A DNA stretch of 64,000 nucleotides from Oribacterium sp. oral taxon 078 str. F0262 (GTDB lineage: Bacteria; Bacillota; Clostridia; Lachnospirales; Lachnospiraceae): assembly GCF_000160135.1 (NCBI RefSeq), contig NZ_GG729934.1, positions 128,499 through 192,498 on the forward strand, read 5' to 3'. The first letter of the stretch is position 1. Each line of letters begins with the position of its first letter. The position numbers and the translations under genes were made by a program. Under the pieces are notes generated by a model. It was given only the letters and a program-made list of their open reading frames with translations. It did not search any database and was not told where the DNA came from. Positions 9,304-17,789 of this stretch are shown in pieces.

Positions 9304-10215
9304 ATGATTGAAGCGATAGGGCTTAAAAAAAGCTTCGGCCCGGTCCCGGCGCTTTGTGAGATCAGCATGGAGATCCGGGAGGATCAGGTTTTTGGACTGA
9401 TCGGAAGCAATGGGGCGGGAAAGAGCACGCTGCTTCGCCTGATTGCCGGTGTCCTGAGACCGGACAAGGGAGAGATCCGGGTGGACGGCGAGGCGGTTTA
9501 TGACAGGCCGGCGATCAAGGAGAGGATCTTTTTCATCTCGGATGAGGGCTGGTTTTTCCGAAATGCGGTGCCGAGGGATGTCATCGGCTTTTACGCCGGG
9601 GTCTATCCGGGCTTTGAGAGAGAGAAGTGCCTCTCCCTCCTCTCCGATTTCGGTCTCGATCCAGATCGGAGAATCTCGAATTTTTCGAAGGGAATGAAGA
9701 AGCAGCTCTCCGTTCTGCTCGGCATCTCCTCCGGAACGAAATATCTCCTCTGTGATGAGACCTTCGACGGACTGGATCCTGTGATGAAGGAGGGAGTCAA
9801 GTCACTTTTCGCCCGGGAGATGAAGGAGCGCCCGCTGACACCGGTCATCGCAAGCCATAATCTCCGGGAGCTTCAGGATATTTGTCAGCACGTGGGGATT
9901 CTCCACCGGGGCGGAGTGCTCCTCTCAGAGGAGATGTCCGCCTTGAATCCCGAGATCCAGAGAGTGCAGCTGGTCCTTGAGGATGAGGAAGCGGCGAGAG
10001 AAAAGCTTTCCGAACTTCCGATCCTCCGCCAGAGCCGAAACGGGAGCGTGCTGATACTTGTCATCCGCGGGAAGAGGGAGGAAGTCGAGGAGAAGATCCG
10101 GGCGCTCTCCCCCCGCTTTTTCGAGCTGCTTCCTCTCGGACTGGAGGAGCTTTTTATCAGTGAAACGGAGGATGCAGGATATGAACTTAAGAAAATCCTT
10201 TCTGACGGAGCTTAA
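9304..10215 (+). CDS. ABC transporter ATP-binding protein
   Basis: A 303-residue ABC ATPase of the CcmA/YtrB-like exporter class. Walker A is GSNGAGKST (about 38-46), the signature region reads SKGMKKQLS, and Walker B is LLCDETFDGLDP. The C-terminal 90 residues are the extra domain typical of this group. The ATG at this point has GAGGAAAG upstream; a longer frame starting at 9229 lacks such a site and adds no conserved sequence. It overlaps the permease gene by about 35 bases, so the two form one exporter. The substrate is unknown. Confidence 0.9.
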   Translation: MIEAIGLKKSFGPVPALCEISMEIREDQVFGLIGSNGAGKSTLLRLIAGVLRPDKGEIRVDGEAVYDRPAIKERIFFISDEGWFFRNAVPRDVIGFYAGVYPGFEREKCLSLLSDFGLDPDRRISNFSKGMKKQLSVLLGISSGTKYLLCDETFDGLDPVMKEGVKSLFAREMKERPLTPVIASHNLRELQDICQHVGILHRGGVLLSEEMSALNPEIQRVQLVLEDEEAAREKLSELPILRQSRNGSVLILVIRGKREEVEEKIRALSPRFFELLPLGLEELFISETEDAGYELKKILSDGA

Positions 10216-12430
10216 GCTGGAGCTCGGCGCGAGAGTTCCGCAGCTTGCGCTCTGTCTTCTTGCCTTTTCCCTCTACCATGTGCTCGCCCTCTTTCTCGCC
10301 CTGAATTCGGCCGGAGGGAGAGGCTTCACGGGGCTTGAGCAGACGGATCTGATCGCAGAGCGGCTTTTGTGGAGCAGCGTTTTCTTCGGCCTCCGGAGCC
10401 CCGCTGTCTTCCTGAGCGGATTTTTCGCGGTCTTTCTCAGTATGCAGGGCTTCTCCTATCTGAACAGCAGGAAGAAGCTGGATTTCTATGAGGCGCTCCC
10501 GATTTCCCGCCGGAGGAGATTCTTCGGGATTCTGCTCTCCGGACTTTTGATCTATCTCCTGAGCTATTTCGGAACAAAGCTGATCGGCTTTTTGATCGCG
10601 CTGGCCTTTCACGCTCTGAACCGGGCTGTCGTGATCGAGGCCCTGCAGCAGTCTATCCGGGAGCTCGTGCTCTTTCTGGCGCTCTCCGGGGTCGCTCTCC
10701 TCGCGAGGATGCTCTCCGGCAATACCTTGATCTCCGTCTTTCTCCTTTTCTTCTTCCTGGTCTATGAATTCTTTGTCCGGGCGCTGCAGCTCGGCTTCCG
10801 CTTTGCCTTCTACAGGACCATGGTGACAGAGGGATACCCCATCTGGCTTCAGACTCCGAGGAGCTCTCCCTTTTTCTACTACAGCAGTGCGGCGGCGGGA
10901 TTTCCCTATCTGTCCTCCGAGACGGTTCCGGCGTCTGAGATGCTCCGCTTTCTTCAGAAGTCTTTGCTCCCGGATCTCTTCGGAGTCCTCCTCTTTCTCT
11001 TCTATTTGCTTTTATCCTATCTCGCCTATCGAAGGAGAAGGGCGGAGGACGCGGGAAAGGCACTGGTCTTCCCGCCGATTTACCTTCTTTTAAAGTTTCT
11101 CATCGCTGTGCCGCTCGCTCTCTCCGCGGGCGGGCTTGCCTATGCGATCCGGGGAGGAGGACTGGAGTTTCCGATGGAGCTCTTCATGCTCTTTCTGATC
11201 AGCCTTCTCTCCTGCTGCATCCTGGAAATCGTTTATCATCTTCGTTTCCGCTCGCTTTTTTCCAGGCCCTGGGATATTTTTCTCGTCTTCCTCCTCTCCG
11301 GACTCTGCTTCTTCTGGTATCGCTTTGACCTCGGGGGCTTCGACCGCTATGTTCCGAAAAAGGAGACGGTAGAGAGCGCCTCCCTCTATCTGAGCGACAA
11401 TTTCGGGAGCAGGGTGGATGAGTACGGGGATACGGACTATGGAAACGACAGCTTTAAAAGGATGAAGCTAAGGGATATCGATGCCGTCCGGGAGCTAGCG
11501 CGGCAGGGACAGAAATATACGCGTTCTGTGGAAACGGACATCGACGACCGCTACTCCGCAGAGAGCGCGGTGGACTCCTATGATTTCATTGTCAATTATC
11601 AGCTCAAAAACGGGAGGACGGCGAGCCGGCGCTTCCGCCTTCCGGAAACGGTCGACCCGGAGCTGATAGATCGGGTCATCGGCTCCCCCGAATATAAGGA
11701 AGTTCTCTTTGATTTAAATTGCTATCCCTTCCGAAAGGGAAGGGGGGAAGGCACGGAGCTTTGCTATATAAGCCCCTCTGCCGCGAGATCTGTCCCGGTC
11801 AATGAGGAGGTTCTCCGGGAGTTCAAGGAGGTCTATCAAAAGGACCTTGCCCTCTATAACTACAGCTTTGCGCACAGTCATTTCCGCGTGGGCAGTGTTC
11901 AGATCAACGGCTCCCAGCGGATGGAGGACGCCTACGAGAGCTGGCTCTCCCATGGCTACACTACCGAGGGATCCTTTGAAAAATTCCAGAAGGTGCACGA
12001 CTATATTTCAAACTATTCCGTGCAGTATCCGATCTATAGGGAATACACAAATACGATCGCCTTTTTAAAGGAAAAGGCAATCTGGTCGGAGATGATCCCG
12101 GAGGAAAGCAGGGTGGAAGGGATTGAGCTGAACTACAGGATAGTTTATCAAGATCAATACTTTCTGGAGAGAGTGCTGAAGCTCCTGGAAAAAGCGGTTC
12201 CGGAGGACAGCATAAGAGGAGATTTCCATACTGTGAATCAGCTGGATGATATGACCATCGGTCTGCGGCTTAAGGAATTGGAGAGCGATCCCGATCGCAG
12301 TTCCAGCGGCGGCAGCGCGCGATATCTCTTTTTAAAGGACCAGACTCCGGAGGAAATCCGGAATCTGGAGGAATGGATTCCCATGCCCTATGAGGAGGAC
12401 GGGAAGGAATCGGAGACTCCCGCCTCTTAA
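10181..12430 (+). CDS. ABC transporter permease, DUF6449-like
   Basis: A 749-residue membrane protein partnering the upstream ATPase. Hydrophobic segments near residues 18-38, 65-90, 110-135, 155-180, 182-205, 260-280, 300-325, 335-355 and 365-390 make a two-part membrane region. A large polar C-terminal domain (about 395-749) is probably extracytoplasmic. The LDFYEALPISRRRRFF segment after the second helix is usual in this permease group. I assign it to the DUF6449-type family from memory of layout. The second ATG was chosen because GGAGG sits nine bases upstream of it but directly abuts the first. It converges on xpt, 13 bases apart, with no evident terminator. Confidence 0.8.
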   Translation: MNLRKSFLTELKLELGARVPQLALCLLAFSLYHVLALFLALNSAGGRGFTGLEQTDLIAERLLWSSVFFGLRSPAVFLSGFFAVFLSMQGFSYLNSRKKLDFYEALPISRRRRFFGILLSGLLIYLLSYFGTKLIGFLIALAFHALNRAVVIEALQQSIRELVLFLALSGVALLARMLSGNTLISVFLLFFFLVYEFFVRALQLGFRFAFYRTMVTEGYPIWLQTPRSSPFFYYSSAAAGFPYLSSETVPASEMLRFLQKSLLPDLFGVLLFLFYLLLSYLAYRRRRAEDAGKALVFPPIYLLLKFLIAVPLALSAGGLAYAIRGGGLEFPMELFMLFLISLLSCCILEIVYHLRFRSLFSRPWDIFLVFLLSGLCFFWYRFDLGGFDRYVPKKETVESASLYLSDNFGSRVDEYGDTDYGNDSFKRMKLRDIDAVRELARQGQKYTRSVETDIDDRYSAESAVDSYDFIVNYQLKNGRTASRRFRLPETVDPELIDRVIGSPEYKEVLFDLNCYPFRKGRGEGTELCYISPSAARSVPVNEEVLREFKEVYQKDLALYNYSFAHSHFRVGSVQINGSQRMEDAYESWLSHGYTTEGSFEKFQKVHDYISNYSVQYPIYREYTNTIAFLKEKAIWSEMIPEESRVEGIELNYRIVYQDQYFLERVLKLLEKAVPEDSIRGDFHTVNQLDDMTIGLRLKELESDPDRSSSGGSARYLFLKDQTPEEIRNLEEWIPMPYEEDGKESETPAS

Positions 12431-12443
12431 GGGAAAGGGGAGC

Positions 12444-13025
12444 TCAGCTTTGAGCGCGGAAGCGAAGCTCCCCGTCCTCCCGCATCTCGTCGATGATCGC
12501 GAGACTGGTCACTCGATATCCCTTTTCCCGGAGCTCTTGGCCGCCGGACTGGAAGCCCTTTTCGATCGCGATTCCAATGCCGGCGACCTCGGCTCCCGCC
12601 TGAGAGCAGATATCGAGAAGTCCCCGCATCGCTTTTCCGACGGCGAGAAAATCATCGACCAAAAGCACTCGGTCTCCCCCGTGCAGAAACTTTTTTGAGA
12701 GAGTGACGGTATAGTCTTTCCCGTAGGTATAGGAGCTCACGGTGCTCATGTAGAGCTCCCCGTCCAGATTTTTGCTCTTCGCCTTCTTGGCGAAGAGCGC
12801 GGGGACATGGAACTGAAGGGCGGTGAGACAGGCAATCGCGATGCCGGAGGCCTCTATGGTGAGGATTTTCGTGATCCCATCATCCCGATAGCTCCTGTAA
12901 AATTCCTTTCCGATCTCCGACAGAAGCTCCACATCCAGCTGATGATTCAAAAAGCTGTCGACCTTCAGGATCTCACCCGGGCGCACCTGCCCGTCCCTTC
13001 GAATGCGTTCTTCCAGTAATTTCAT
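12444..13025 (-). CDS. xpt: Xanthine phosphoribosyltransferase
   Basis: Xpt, 193 residues, converts xanthine and PRPP to XMP in purine salvage. The start MKLLEERIRRDG and the PRPP-binding loop VLLVDDFLAVGKA (about 122-134) are diagnostic. AGGGA lies seven bases before the ATG chosen here; the GTG two codons earlier is less well placed. It feeds GMP synthesis together with guaB elsewhere in the window. Its promoter and an approximately 85-base leader are clear, but I could not find a purine riboswitch in that leader. Confidence 0.95.
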   Translation of the reverse strand: MKLLEERIRRDGQVRPGEILKVDSFLNHQLDVELLSEIGKEFYRSYRDDGITKILTIEASGIAIACLTALQFHVPALFAKKAKSKNLDGELYMSTVSSYTYGKDYTVTLSKKFLHGGDRVLLVDDFLAVGKAMRGLLDICSQAGAEVAGIGIAIEKGFQSGGQELREKGYRVTSLAIIDEMREDGELRFRAQS

Positions 13026-13064
13026 ACCCACGTCCCTTTCCTGAAATTTTATCCTGAAAAAAGA

Positions 13065-13108
13065 TCTGACCGCAGAAAAAGATTCTGCCTATCTCCGCGG
13101 TTTTTCTT
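13065..13108 (-). other. Hairpin in the xpt mRNA leader
   Basis: On the minus strand the leader contains CCGC...GCGG pairing around an inner GCAGAA/TTCTGC hairpin, followed shortly by a run of six T. The layout resembles an attenuator, but it does not match the purine riboswitch consensus. The mechanism is not known. Confidence 0.4.
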
Positions 13109-13117
13109 ATGCTGTAC

Positions 13118-13146
13118 ATGATAACAAGGAATGAAGGGGCTGTCAA
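13118..13146 (-). promoter_or_regulatory. Sigma-A promoter of xpt
   Basis: On the minus strand TTGACA (13141-13146) and TATCAT (13118-13123) are separated by exactly 17 bases, giving a transcript start about 85 bases upstream of the xpt ATG. Confidence 0.8.
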
Positions 13147-13393
13147 AACAGATTTTCGGGATTCCTTCTTCTCATCCGGGCCTTCCTGTAGTAAACTAAT
13201 ATTCGTCTCTAAAGCCGCCTGTTCTGCCGTCTGCTTCGGCTCTGTATCCGGCAGCGCATAAATGATTTTAAGGGATCAGAGCGCTGTATGCCGGGCGAGG
13301 GCGGCTTATGATTTGCCGGAGGCAGGAGAGGGGCGCAGAGCCTATATTTATTGCAGTCCCTTCCTGCGGGGCAGGAAGATTAGGAGTTTGAGT

Positions 13394-13951
13394 ATGGAAA
13401 TCCCCGAGCTTTTTGAAACGGTTCTCTCTGACTATGCAAAGAGAGAGGATGTGACGCCTGAGACGGCGCTTTCGAATCTGATGGATTTCATCCAGCTGAA
13501 GGATGAATCCTTTGCCAATGTCACGGTGGCGGTCGAGTCTCCGGCTCTCTATCTGAGCGATGAGGATGAGATAGCGGATGGTGAGCTGCTTCAGTATTAT
13601 ATGGATCTTTTCGGGGAGGACGGGCCCGGCGCGAGGGTGAACGGCTATTACCGGAGGGAGAAGGCGGACATTCTGATCCTGGAGATCGAATACGATGATC
13701 TCATGCCGCTTTGGGATATTCTCTCCCTCTTTCGGATTAAAATCCCCTCCATGGATCTGGACGAAGGGATCGATGAGGAGGGAAATGAGGTTCAGGTGCT
13801 CCGGCTCTCCTATCTCCGGGACAATTACGGGGGGATGATGGAGCTTTCGGACAGACTTTTCGATGAGCTGGATGATCCGAAGCGGGAGGAGGACGGATAT
13901 GAAAAGGCCGGCTACTATGAGCCGGCCTATGAGGATCTGGAGGAGGACTGA
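13394..13951 (+). CDS. Hypothetical acidic protein
   Basis: A 185-residue protein that I do not recognise. It is strongly acidic (many Asp/Glu), has no signal peptide or membrane helix, and looks like a compact cytoplasmic alpha/beta domain followed by a disordered acidic tail rich in Tyr and Glu (last 35 residues). The ATG preceded by TAGGAG at seven bases was chosen over an upstream in-frame ATG at 13262, whose extra 44 residues lack character. It stands alone between xpt and folC, which are both on the other strand. Confidence 0.65.
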   Translation: MEIPELFETVLSDYAKREDVTPETALSNLMDFIQLKDESFANVTVAVESPALYLSDEDEIADGELLQYYMDLFGEDGPGARVNGYYRREKADILILEIEYDDLMPLWDILSLFRIKIPSMDLDEGIDEEGNEVQVLRLSYLRDNYGGMMELSDRLFDELDDPKREEDGYEKAGYYEPAYEDLEED

Positions 13952-14195
13952 GCCGAGGCGCAGAGCGCTTAACAGCGGATCAGCAGGCGGGGGAGTGTCT
14001 CTGCCGCCGTCTTGACTTTTTACTCCTTGTCTTTTCGGAAGCAGCGCCCGCCGCTTTTTCGTTCAGCTACTGTAAATCCTTTGTGCATCTTAAACTGCGA
14101 GAGCGTCCCGCCCCGGATGGGGAAGCAGGGGAAAGCATGTCCGCACTGCCCGATCCGCCTGTCCTCTCAGCTGCCGCAGCGTTACCTAAGGGGAG

Positions 14196-15548
14196 CTATG
14201 CGGAGGATCCGTGAAGGAGAGGGAGCTGCATGTTTTTTTCTTTCGAAAGCAGCTCCCGGACCGCGCTTCGGATCTCTGAAACCTGATAGAGAGAGCCGAA
14301 GCAAAGGAGCGTCGGCTCTTCTTCTTTTTCCTCCTCGAGGTGGGAGAGTGCGAGGGAGAGACCGGAGCGGATATCTTTTCCGATTTCCACGGGACCGTCG
14401 AAATATTTCCGGATCTCCGCGGCGAGCCTCTCCGCCGGAAGCGCTCTCTCATATTCTCCCTCCGGGATGACCGCCGTATAGCGGCGGGCGATGGGGGCGG
14501 TGAGGAGGAGCATCTCCCGGTAGTCCTTGTCCCGCATGACGCCCATCAGAAAATCGATCTTTCGCCCGGGGAGAAGGGAGCGGAGGCTTTCCGTCATAGC
14601 GGCCGCTCCGTCCGGATTGTGTGCTCCGTCCAAAAGGATGAGGGGGGATCGGGACAGAAGCTCAAAGCGGCCCGGCCAGCGGACCTTCGAGAGCCCGCTT
14701 CGGACAGCGTCCTCCGGGATCGCGACACCCTCCTCCTTCAGGATGTCGACGGCGTCCAGGACGGCGGAGGCATTTCGGAGCTGATAATCGCCGAGGAGGG
14801 AAAGCCTTAGCCCCGTTCTCCTTCGATAGGAAAAGCACTGGAAGGCCCCCTCCTCCGAGAGGCCGAGACTTTCTCTTTTGAGGAGAGAGGGATCTGTGAG
14901 CGTAAGCTCTGCGCCCTGCTCCTCCGCGATTTTCGAGATGAGGGATGTGACCTCCTCGCTCTGCCGAAGGAGGACCGCCCTTCCTCCTCTTTTCAGGATT
15001 CCGGCTTTTTCCCACGCGATTTCCGCGATGCTGTTTCCGAGGAGCTCTGTGTGATCCAGCCCGATGGAGAGGATCAGAGCGCAGAGGGGGGGCGGGATGA
15101 CATTGGTCGCGTCATAGCGGCCGCCGAGCCCGACCTCCAGGACGACATAGTCGCAGGCCTCCTCATAGAAGTAGAGGAAGGCGAGGAGGGTGAGAAGCTC
15201 AAAGGCCCCCGCCTCCTCCCCGCTTTTTTTCAGTGCGGCGAGGAGCTTCTCCGAGAGCTCCGAAAGACGGGCATCGCTGATCTTTTCTCCATCTATGGAC
15301 CAGCGCTCATTGACCGTCAGGAGGTGAGGGGAGATATAGAGGCCGCAGCGGTATCCGCTCTCTGTCAGGATGCTTTGCAGCATCGCGGCGCTGGAGCCCT
15401 TTCCGTTCGTCCCCGCGACATGCAGGGCTCTGAGCTTCTCCTCGGGATGCCCGAGCAGGGAGAGGATATGCCGCATTACCCGGAAATCGGGCCGCTTCGG
15501 GGCGTTCCGGTCTCCCTGCAAAAGCCCCGTGATTTCCTCCCAGTTCAT
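14196..15548 (-). CDS. folC: Folylpolyglutamate synthase / dihydrofolate synthase
   Basis: FolC, 450 residues, adds glutamate to folates (and possibly to dihydropteroate) using ATP, trapping them in the cytoplasm. The Mur-ligase type P-loop GTNGKGSSAAML is at about 46-57, followed by LEVGLGGRYDATN and the C-terminal domain with LDGAHNPDGA. Its ATG overlaps the stop of folT (ATGA), so the two are translationally coupled and share the tetrahydrofolate riboswitch upstream of folT. The pairing of folate uptake with polyglutamylation makes a simple salvage-and-retention operon. Confidence 0.95.
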   Translation of the reverse strand: MNWEEITGLLQGDRNAPKRPDFRVMRHILSLLGHPEEKLRALHVAGTNGKGSSAAMLQSILTESGYRCGLYISPHLLTVNERWSIDGEKISDARLSELSEKLLAALKKSGEEAGAFELLTLLAFLYFYEEACDYVVLEVGLGGRYDATNVIPPPLCALILSIGLDHTELLGNSIAEIAWEKAGILKRGGRAVLLRQSEEVTSLISKIAEEQGAELTLTDPSLLKRESLGLSEEGAFQCFSYRRRTGLRLSLLGDYQLRNASAVLDAVDILKEEGVAIPEDAVRSGLSKVRWPGRFELLSRSPLILLDGAHNPDGAAAMTESLRSLLPGRKIDFLMGVMRDKDYREMLLLTAPIARRYTAVIPEGEYERALPAERLAAEIRKYFDGPVEIGKDIRSGLSLALSHLEEEKEEEPTLLCFGSLYQVSEIRSAVRELLSKEKNMQLPLLHGSSA

Positions 15549-16075
15549 GTTGTGAGCTGGCGCTTCAGGAAGTGGAGATGCTTCACCCCGCCAAGGCTCA
15601 TGATGATGAAAAAGTGGAAGGGGACGAGTATCGCGACCTGCCAGATTCTGGTGAGAAGAACTCCCCGGTAGGGACTCCCGTAGAGGATAGAGATCCAGAG
15701 CGTATTCACGAAAAGAGTGATGAGGATCCGATTGATGAAGATTGCGGCGAGGGCGCGGAGAAGGAGAGGCCCCTTCTTGCAGTCATGCAAAAAGAAGCCG
15801 AGACTCGCGCCGCAGAGCGCACTGCTCAGCGTAAAGCCCGGGAAATAGGTTCCGCTTGGTTGCAGCATGAAGCCGAGGAGATCGGAAGCCGTCGCGAGAG
15901 CCACAGTGGGAAGCGTCCCGTAGAGGAGAGCACATACCGCGGAGGGAATGATGGCGAAGCCGATTCGGACATTCCATGCGTTAAAGGCGAAAAAGCGGCT
16001 CAGTATAATGTGAAGAGCCGTGAGTAGGGATAGAATAGTGAGCATCTGAATCGATTTTCGCCTGTCCTGAAACAT
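15545..16075 (-). CDS. folT: Folate ECF transporter substrate-binding (S) component
   Basis: A 176-residue membrane S component of an energy-coupling-factor vitamin transporter. About five to six helices are visible, with conserved-looking segments RIGFAIIPSAVCALLYG and DLLGFMLQPSG characteristic of FolT. The shared EcfA/A'/T module is not in the window. The ATG was chosen because AAGGAGG lies seven bases upstream; the longer frame reads through the riboswitch. The specific assignment to folate rests on the family motifs, the tetrahydrofolate riboswitch and coupling to folC. Confidence 0.93.
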   Translation of the reverse strand: MFQDRRKSIQMLTILSLLTALHIILSRFFAFNAWNVRIGFAIIPSAVCALLYGTLPTVALATASDLLGFMLQPSGTYFPGFTLSSALCGASLGFFLHDCKKGPLLLRALAAIFINRILITLFVNTLWISILYGSPYRGVLLTRIWQVAILVPFHFFIIMSLGGVKHLHFLKRQLTT

Positions 16076-16082
16076 AAAAAAA

Positions 16083-16121
16083 CCTCCTTCACTTAAGTGG
16101 AAATCCCGCCGCAAAGAAGGC
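16083..16121 (-). promoter_or_regulatory. Expression platform of the folT riboswitch (possible SD sequestration)
   Basis: On the minus strand a CCTTC segment (16116-16120) can pair with GAAGG (16086-16090) of the folT Shine-Dalgarno, next to a small CACTT/AAGTG hairpin. This would allow translational control by the upstream aptamer. It is a pairing proposal, not a demonstrated switch. Confidence 0.45.
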
Positions 16122-16140
16122 ATCTGACATACAGAGACCA

Positions 16141-16242
16141 ACGCAGCGGGATGCGGGATCCGAACCGCGCTGAGGCTCTCAGCTTCGTTCCTCGTCAACT
16201 CCCCGTTCGAGGACACTTACCGCTCGGATCTCTACTCTGCGT
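16141..16242 (-). ncRNA. Tetrahydrofolate (THF) riboswitch, aptamer
   Basis: On the minus strand the leader of folT matches the THF riboswitch class I know from folT genes in Clostridia. The closing stem P1 is ACGCAG paired with CTGCGT. It is followed by GAGTAGA, then GCGGTAAGTG, a stem CCTCG/CGAGG, the GAACGAAGCTGAGAGC loop region, GCGCGG, and a return strand GATCC...GCATCCCGC. GATCCGA on the 5' side pairs with TCGGATC on the 3' side. It binds reduced folates and normally represses folate uptake genes. The expected promoter lies just upstream. Confidence 0.9.
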
Positions 16243-16253
16243 TTTACCAGTTC

Positions 16254-16282
16254 ATAATAGCGCAGAAACAGGACTTTGTAAA
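16254..16282 (-). promoter_or_regulatory. Promoter of the folT-folC operon
   Basis: On the minus strand TTTACA (16277-16282) and TATTAT (16254-16259) are 17 bases apart. Transcription would begin a few bases before the riboswitch P1 stem. Confidence 0.8.
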
Positions 16283-16340
16283 GAGAATATCCAAAGGGAA
16301 ATGCGGAGGGAGCTGGCGGGCATAATTTCGGAAACATGCC

Positions 16341-16369
16341 TTGCAATGCCGAAAAAAGCGCGCTATGCT
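16341..16369 (+). promoter_or_regulatory. Promoter of lrgAB
   Basis: TTGCAA (16341-16346) and TATGCT (16364-16369) with a 17-base spacer, 22 bases before the lrgA start and divergent from the folT promoter. Confidence 0.6.
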
Positions 16370-16391
16370 TCTCGGAAGGAGAGAACGCGGG

Positions 16392-17009
16392 ATGAAATAT
16401 GTCAGGGAAATTCTTTGGATTATTGCCTTTACTCTTTTGGGAGAGGTATTGAACCGGCTTTTGAAGCTGCCGGTTCCCGCCGGGGTATACGGCCTTTTTT
16501 TGATGCTCCTCGCCCTTCTTTCCGGGATCATCCGCCTGGAGGACGTAGAGGGCGCGGGGAATTTTCTTTTGGATACGATGACGATCATGTTTTTGCCGGC
16601 GGCGGTGGGGATCATGACAGTTACGGAGCTTTTGCGTCCGGTGCTCCTTCCCTATCTCATCATCATCGTGCTATCCACAGTGCTTGTGATGTCAGTGACC
16701 GGCCTTATCGCGGAGAAAATCCTGCATTATACGGAGAATCGAAGGGACAGGCAGCTGGAGGATGCGGAGATCTCCCTTGATCCGAGCGAAACCTTCGGGA
16801 TCGGCCGCCGCGCCCTGAGTCCGCACGGGGAGATGGACGGCGCGAACGGCTACCGGGATATCATCAGCCAAAAAAAGCAGAGGGCAGCGGAGAGCCCTAT
16901 GGCAGAAAAAGCCGGGAAAAAAGAGGAGAAGGAGGAGGGGATGAGGGAAGAGAAGATGGAGGATGAGGAAGGGGCGAAGGAAGAGAAGATCGAGGAGGGG
17001 AGAGAATGA
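16392..17009 (+). CDS. lrgA: CidA/LrgA family membrane protein with long acidic tail
   Basis: A holin-like CidA/LrgA protein of 205 residues. Residues 1-115 hold four hydrophobic helices with the family segment LPVPAGVYGLFLML. The remaining 90 residues are a hydrophilic tail ending in a Lys/Glu-rich repeat of EEK and EEG units, longer than in usual 120-150 residue family members. LrgA with LrgB affects murein hydrolase export, autolysis, or pyruvate uptake in other Bacillota. The ATG overlaps no gene and has GGAAGGAG upstream. Its stop overlaps the lrgB start. Confidence 0.85.
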   Translation: MKYVREILWIIAFTLLGEVLNRLLKLPVPAGVYGLFLMLLALLSGIIRLEDVEGAGNFLLDTMTIMFLPAAVGIMTVTELLRPVLLPYLIIIVLSTVLVMSVTGLIAEKILHYTENRRDRQLEDAEISLDPSETFGIGRRALSPHGEMDGANGYRDIISQKKQRAAESPMAEKAGKKEEKEEGMREEKMEDEEGAKEEKIEEGRE

Positions 17010-17701
17010 GAGAGGTCCTTTCGGGTTCGGAGCATTTCGGGCTGCTTCTGAGCATTTTTTTCTTTCTTGCGGCGGTACAGCTCAAGGCGCGCTTCCGTCT
17101 TTCCATTCTGAACCCTCTCCTGATTTCGACGATATGCATTATTCTCACGCTCCTCGCGCTCCATATCCCCTATGAGGAGTACAAGAAGAGCGCGGACCTT
17201 CTCTCTTATCTGCTCACTCCGGCGACGGTCTGTCTCGCGATTCCGATGTACCGGCAGCTCTCCCTCTTAAGGAGAAATATCGCTGCGATCATGATCAGCA
17301 TCGTGTGCGGAAGCCTCTCCTCCGTGCTGAGCGTCCTCTTTCTCGGGAAGCTTTTTCGGCTTCCGGCGGAGCATATCCTCACTCTCATGCCGAAATCCAT
17401 CACGACAGCGATCGGCATGGGAGTCTCGAAGGAGGCCGGGGGCTTCGTCACGCTCACGGTCGCGGCGATCATCCTGACCGGCATCCTGGGGAACATGCTC
17501 GCAGAGCAGGTCTTTCGGATCTTTTCCATAAGGCATCCCATCGCGAAGGGGCTGGCGCTCGGGACCTCCGCCCATGCTGTCGGCACCGCGAAGGCCCTGG
17601 AGCTCGGGGAGATCGAGGGCGCCATGAGCTCTCTGGCCATCGTCACGGCCGGAGTCACTACGGTGATTCTCGTCCCCCTGGTCACGGCGATTGCCTTCTG
17701 A
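17006..17701 (+). CDS. lrgB: LrgB family membrane protein
   Basis: LrgB, 231 residues, a multi-helix membrane protein that works with LrgA/CidA. Family-typical segments are LTPATVCLAIPMYRQL, MPKSITTAIGMGVS and GTSAHAVGTAKALELGE. The ATG overlaps the lrgA stop (ATGA), so the two are translationally coupled. Proposed roles of the pair are control of autolysis and pyruvate/carboxylate transport; which applies here cannot be told from sequence. Confidence 0.93.
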   Translation: MREVLSGSEHFGLLLSIFFFLAAVQLKARFRLSILNPLLISTICIILTLLALHIPYEEYKKSADLLSYLLTPATVCLAIPMYRQLSLLRRNIAAIMISIVCGSLSSVLSVLFLGKLFRLPAEHILTLMPKSITTAIGMGVSKEAGGFVTLTVAAIILTGILGNMLAEQVFRIFSIRHPIAKGLALGTSAHAVGTAKALELGEIEGAMSSLAIVTAGVTTVILVPLVTAIAF

Positions 17702-17789
17702 GGGAAACGAAAACTTTTTATAAATTTGAAAGAAGATGCTTCCGATTTTTTGTGCTATGATTCAGGCAGCAAGGAGGACTTAAGTCAAG

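Noticed and set aside
13032-13117. Possible purine riboswitch upstream of xpt
   Set aside because: The conserved purine aptamer core and paired loops could not be found in the leader.
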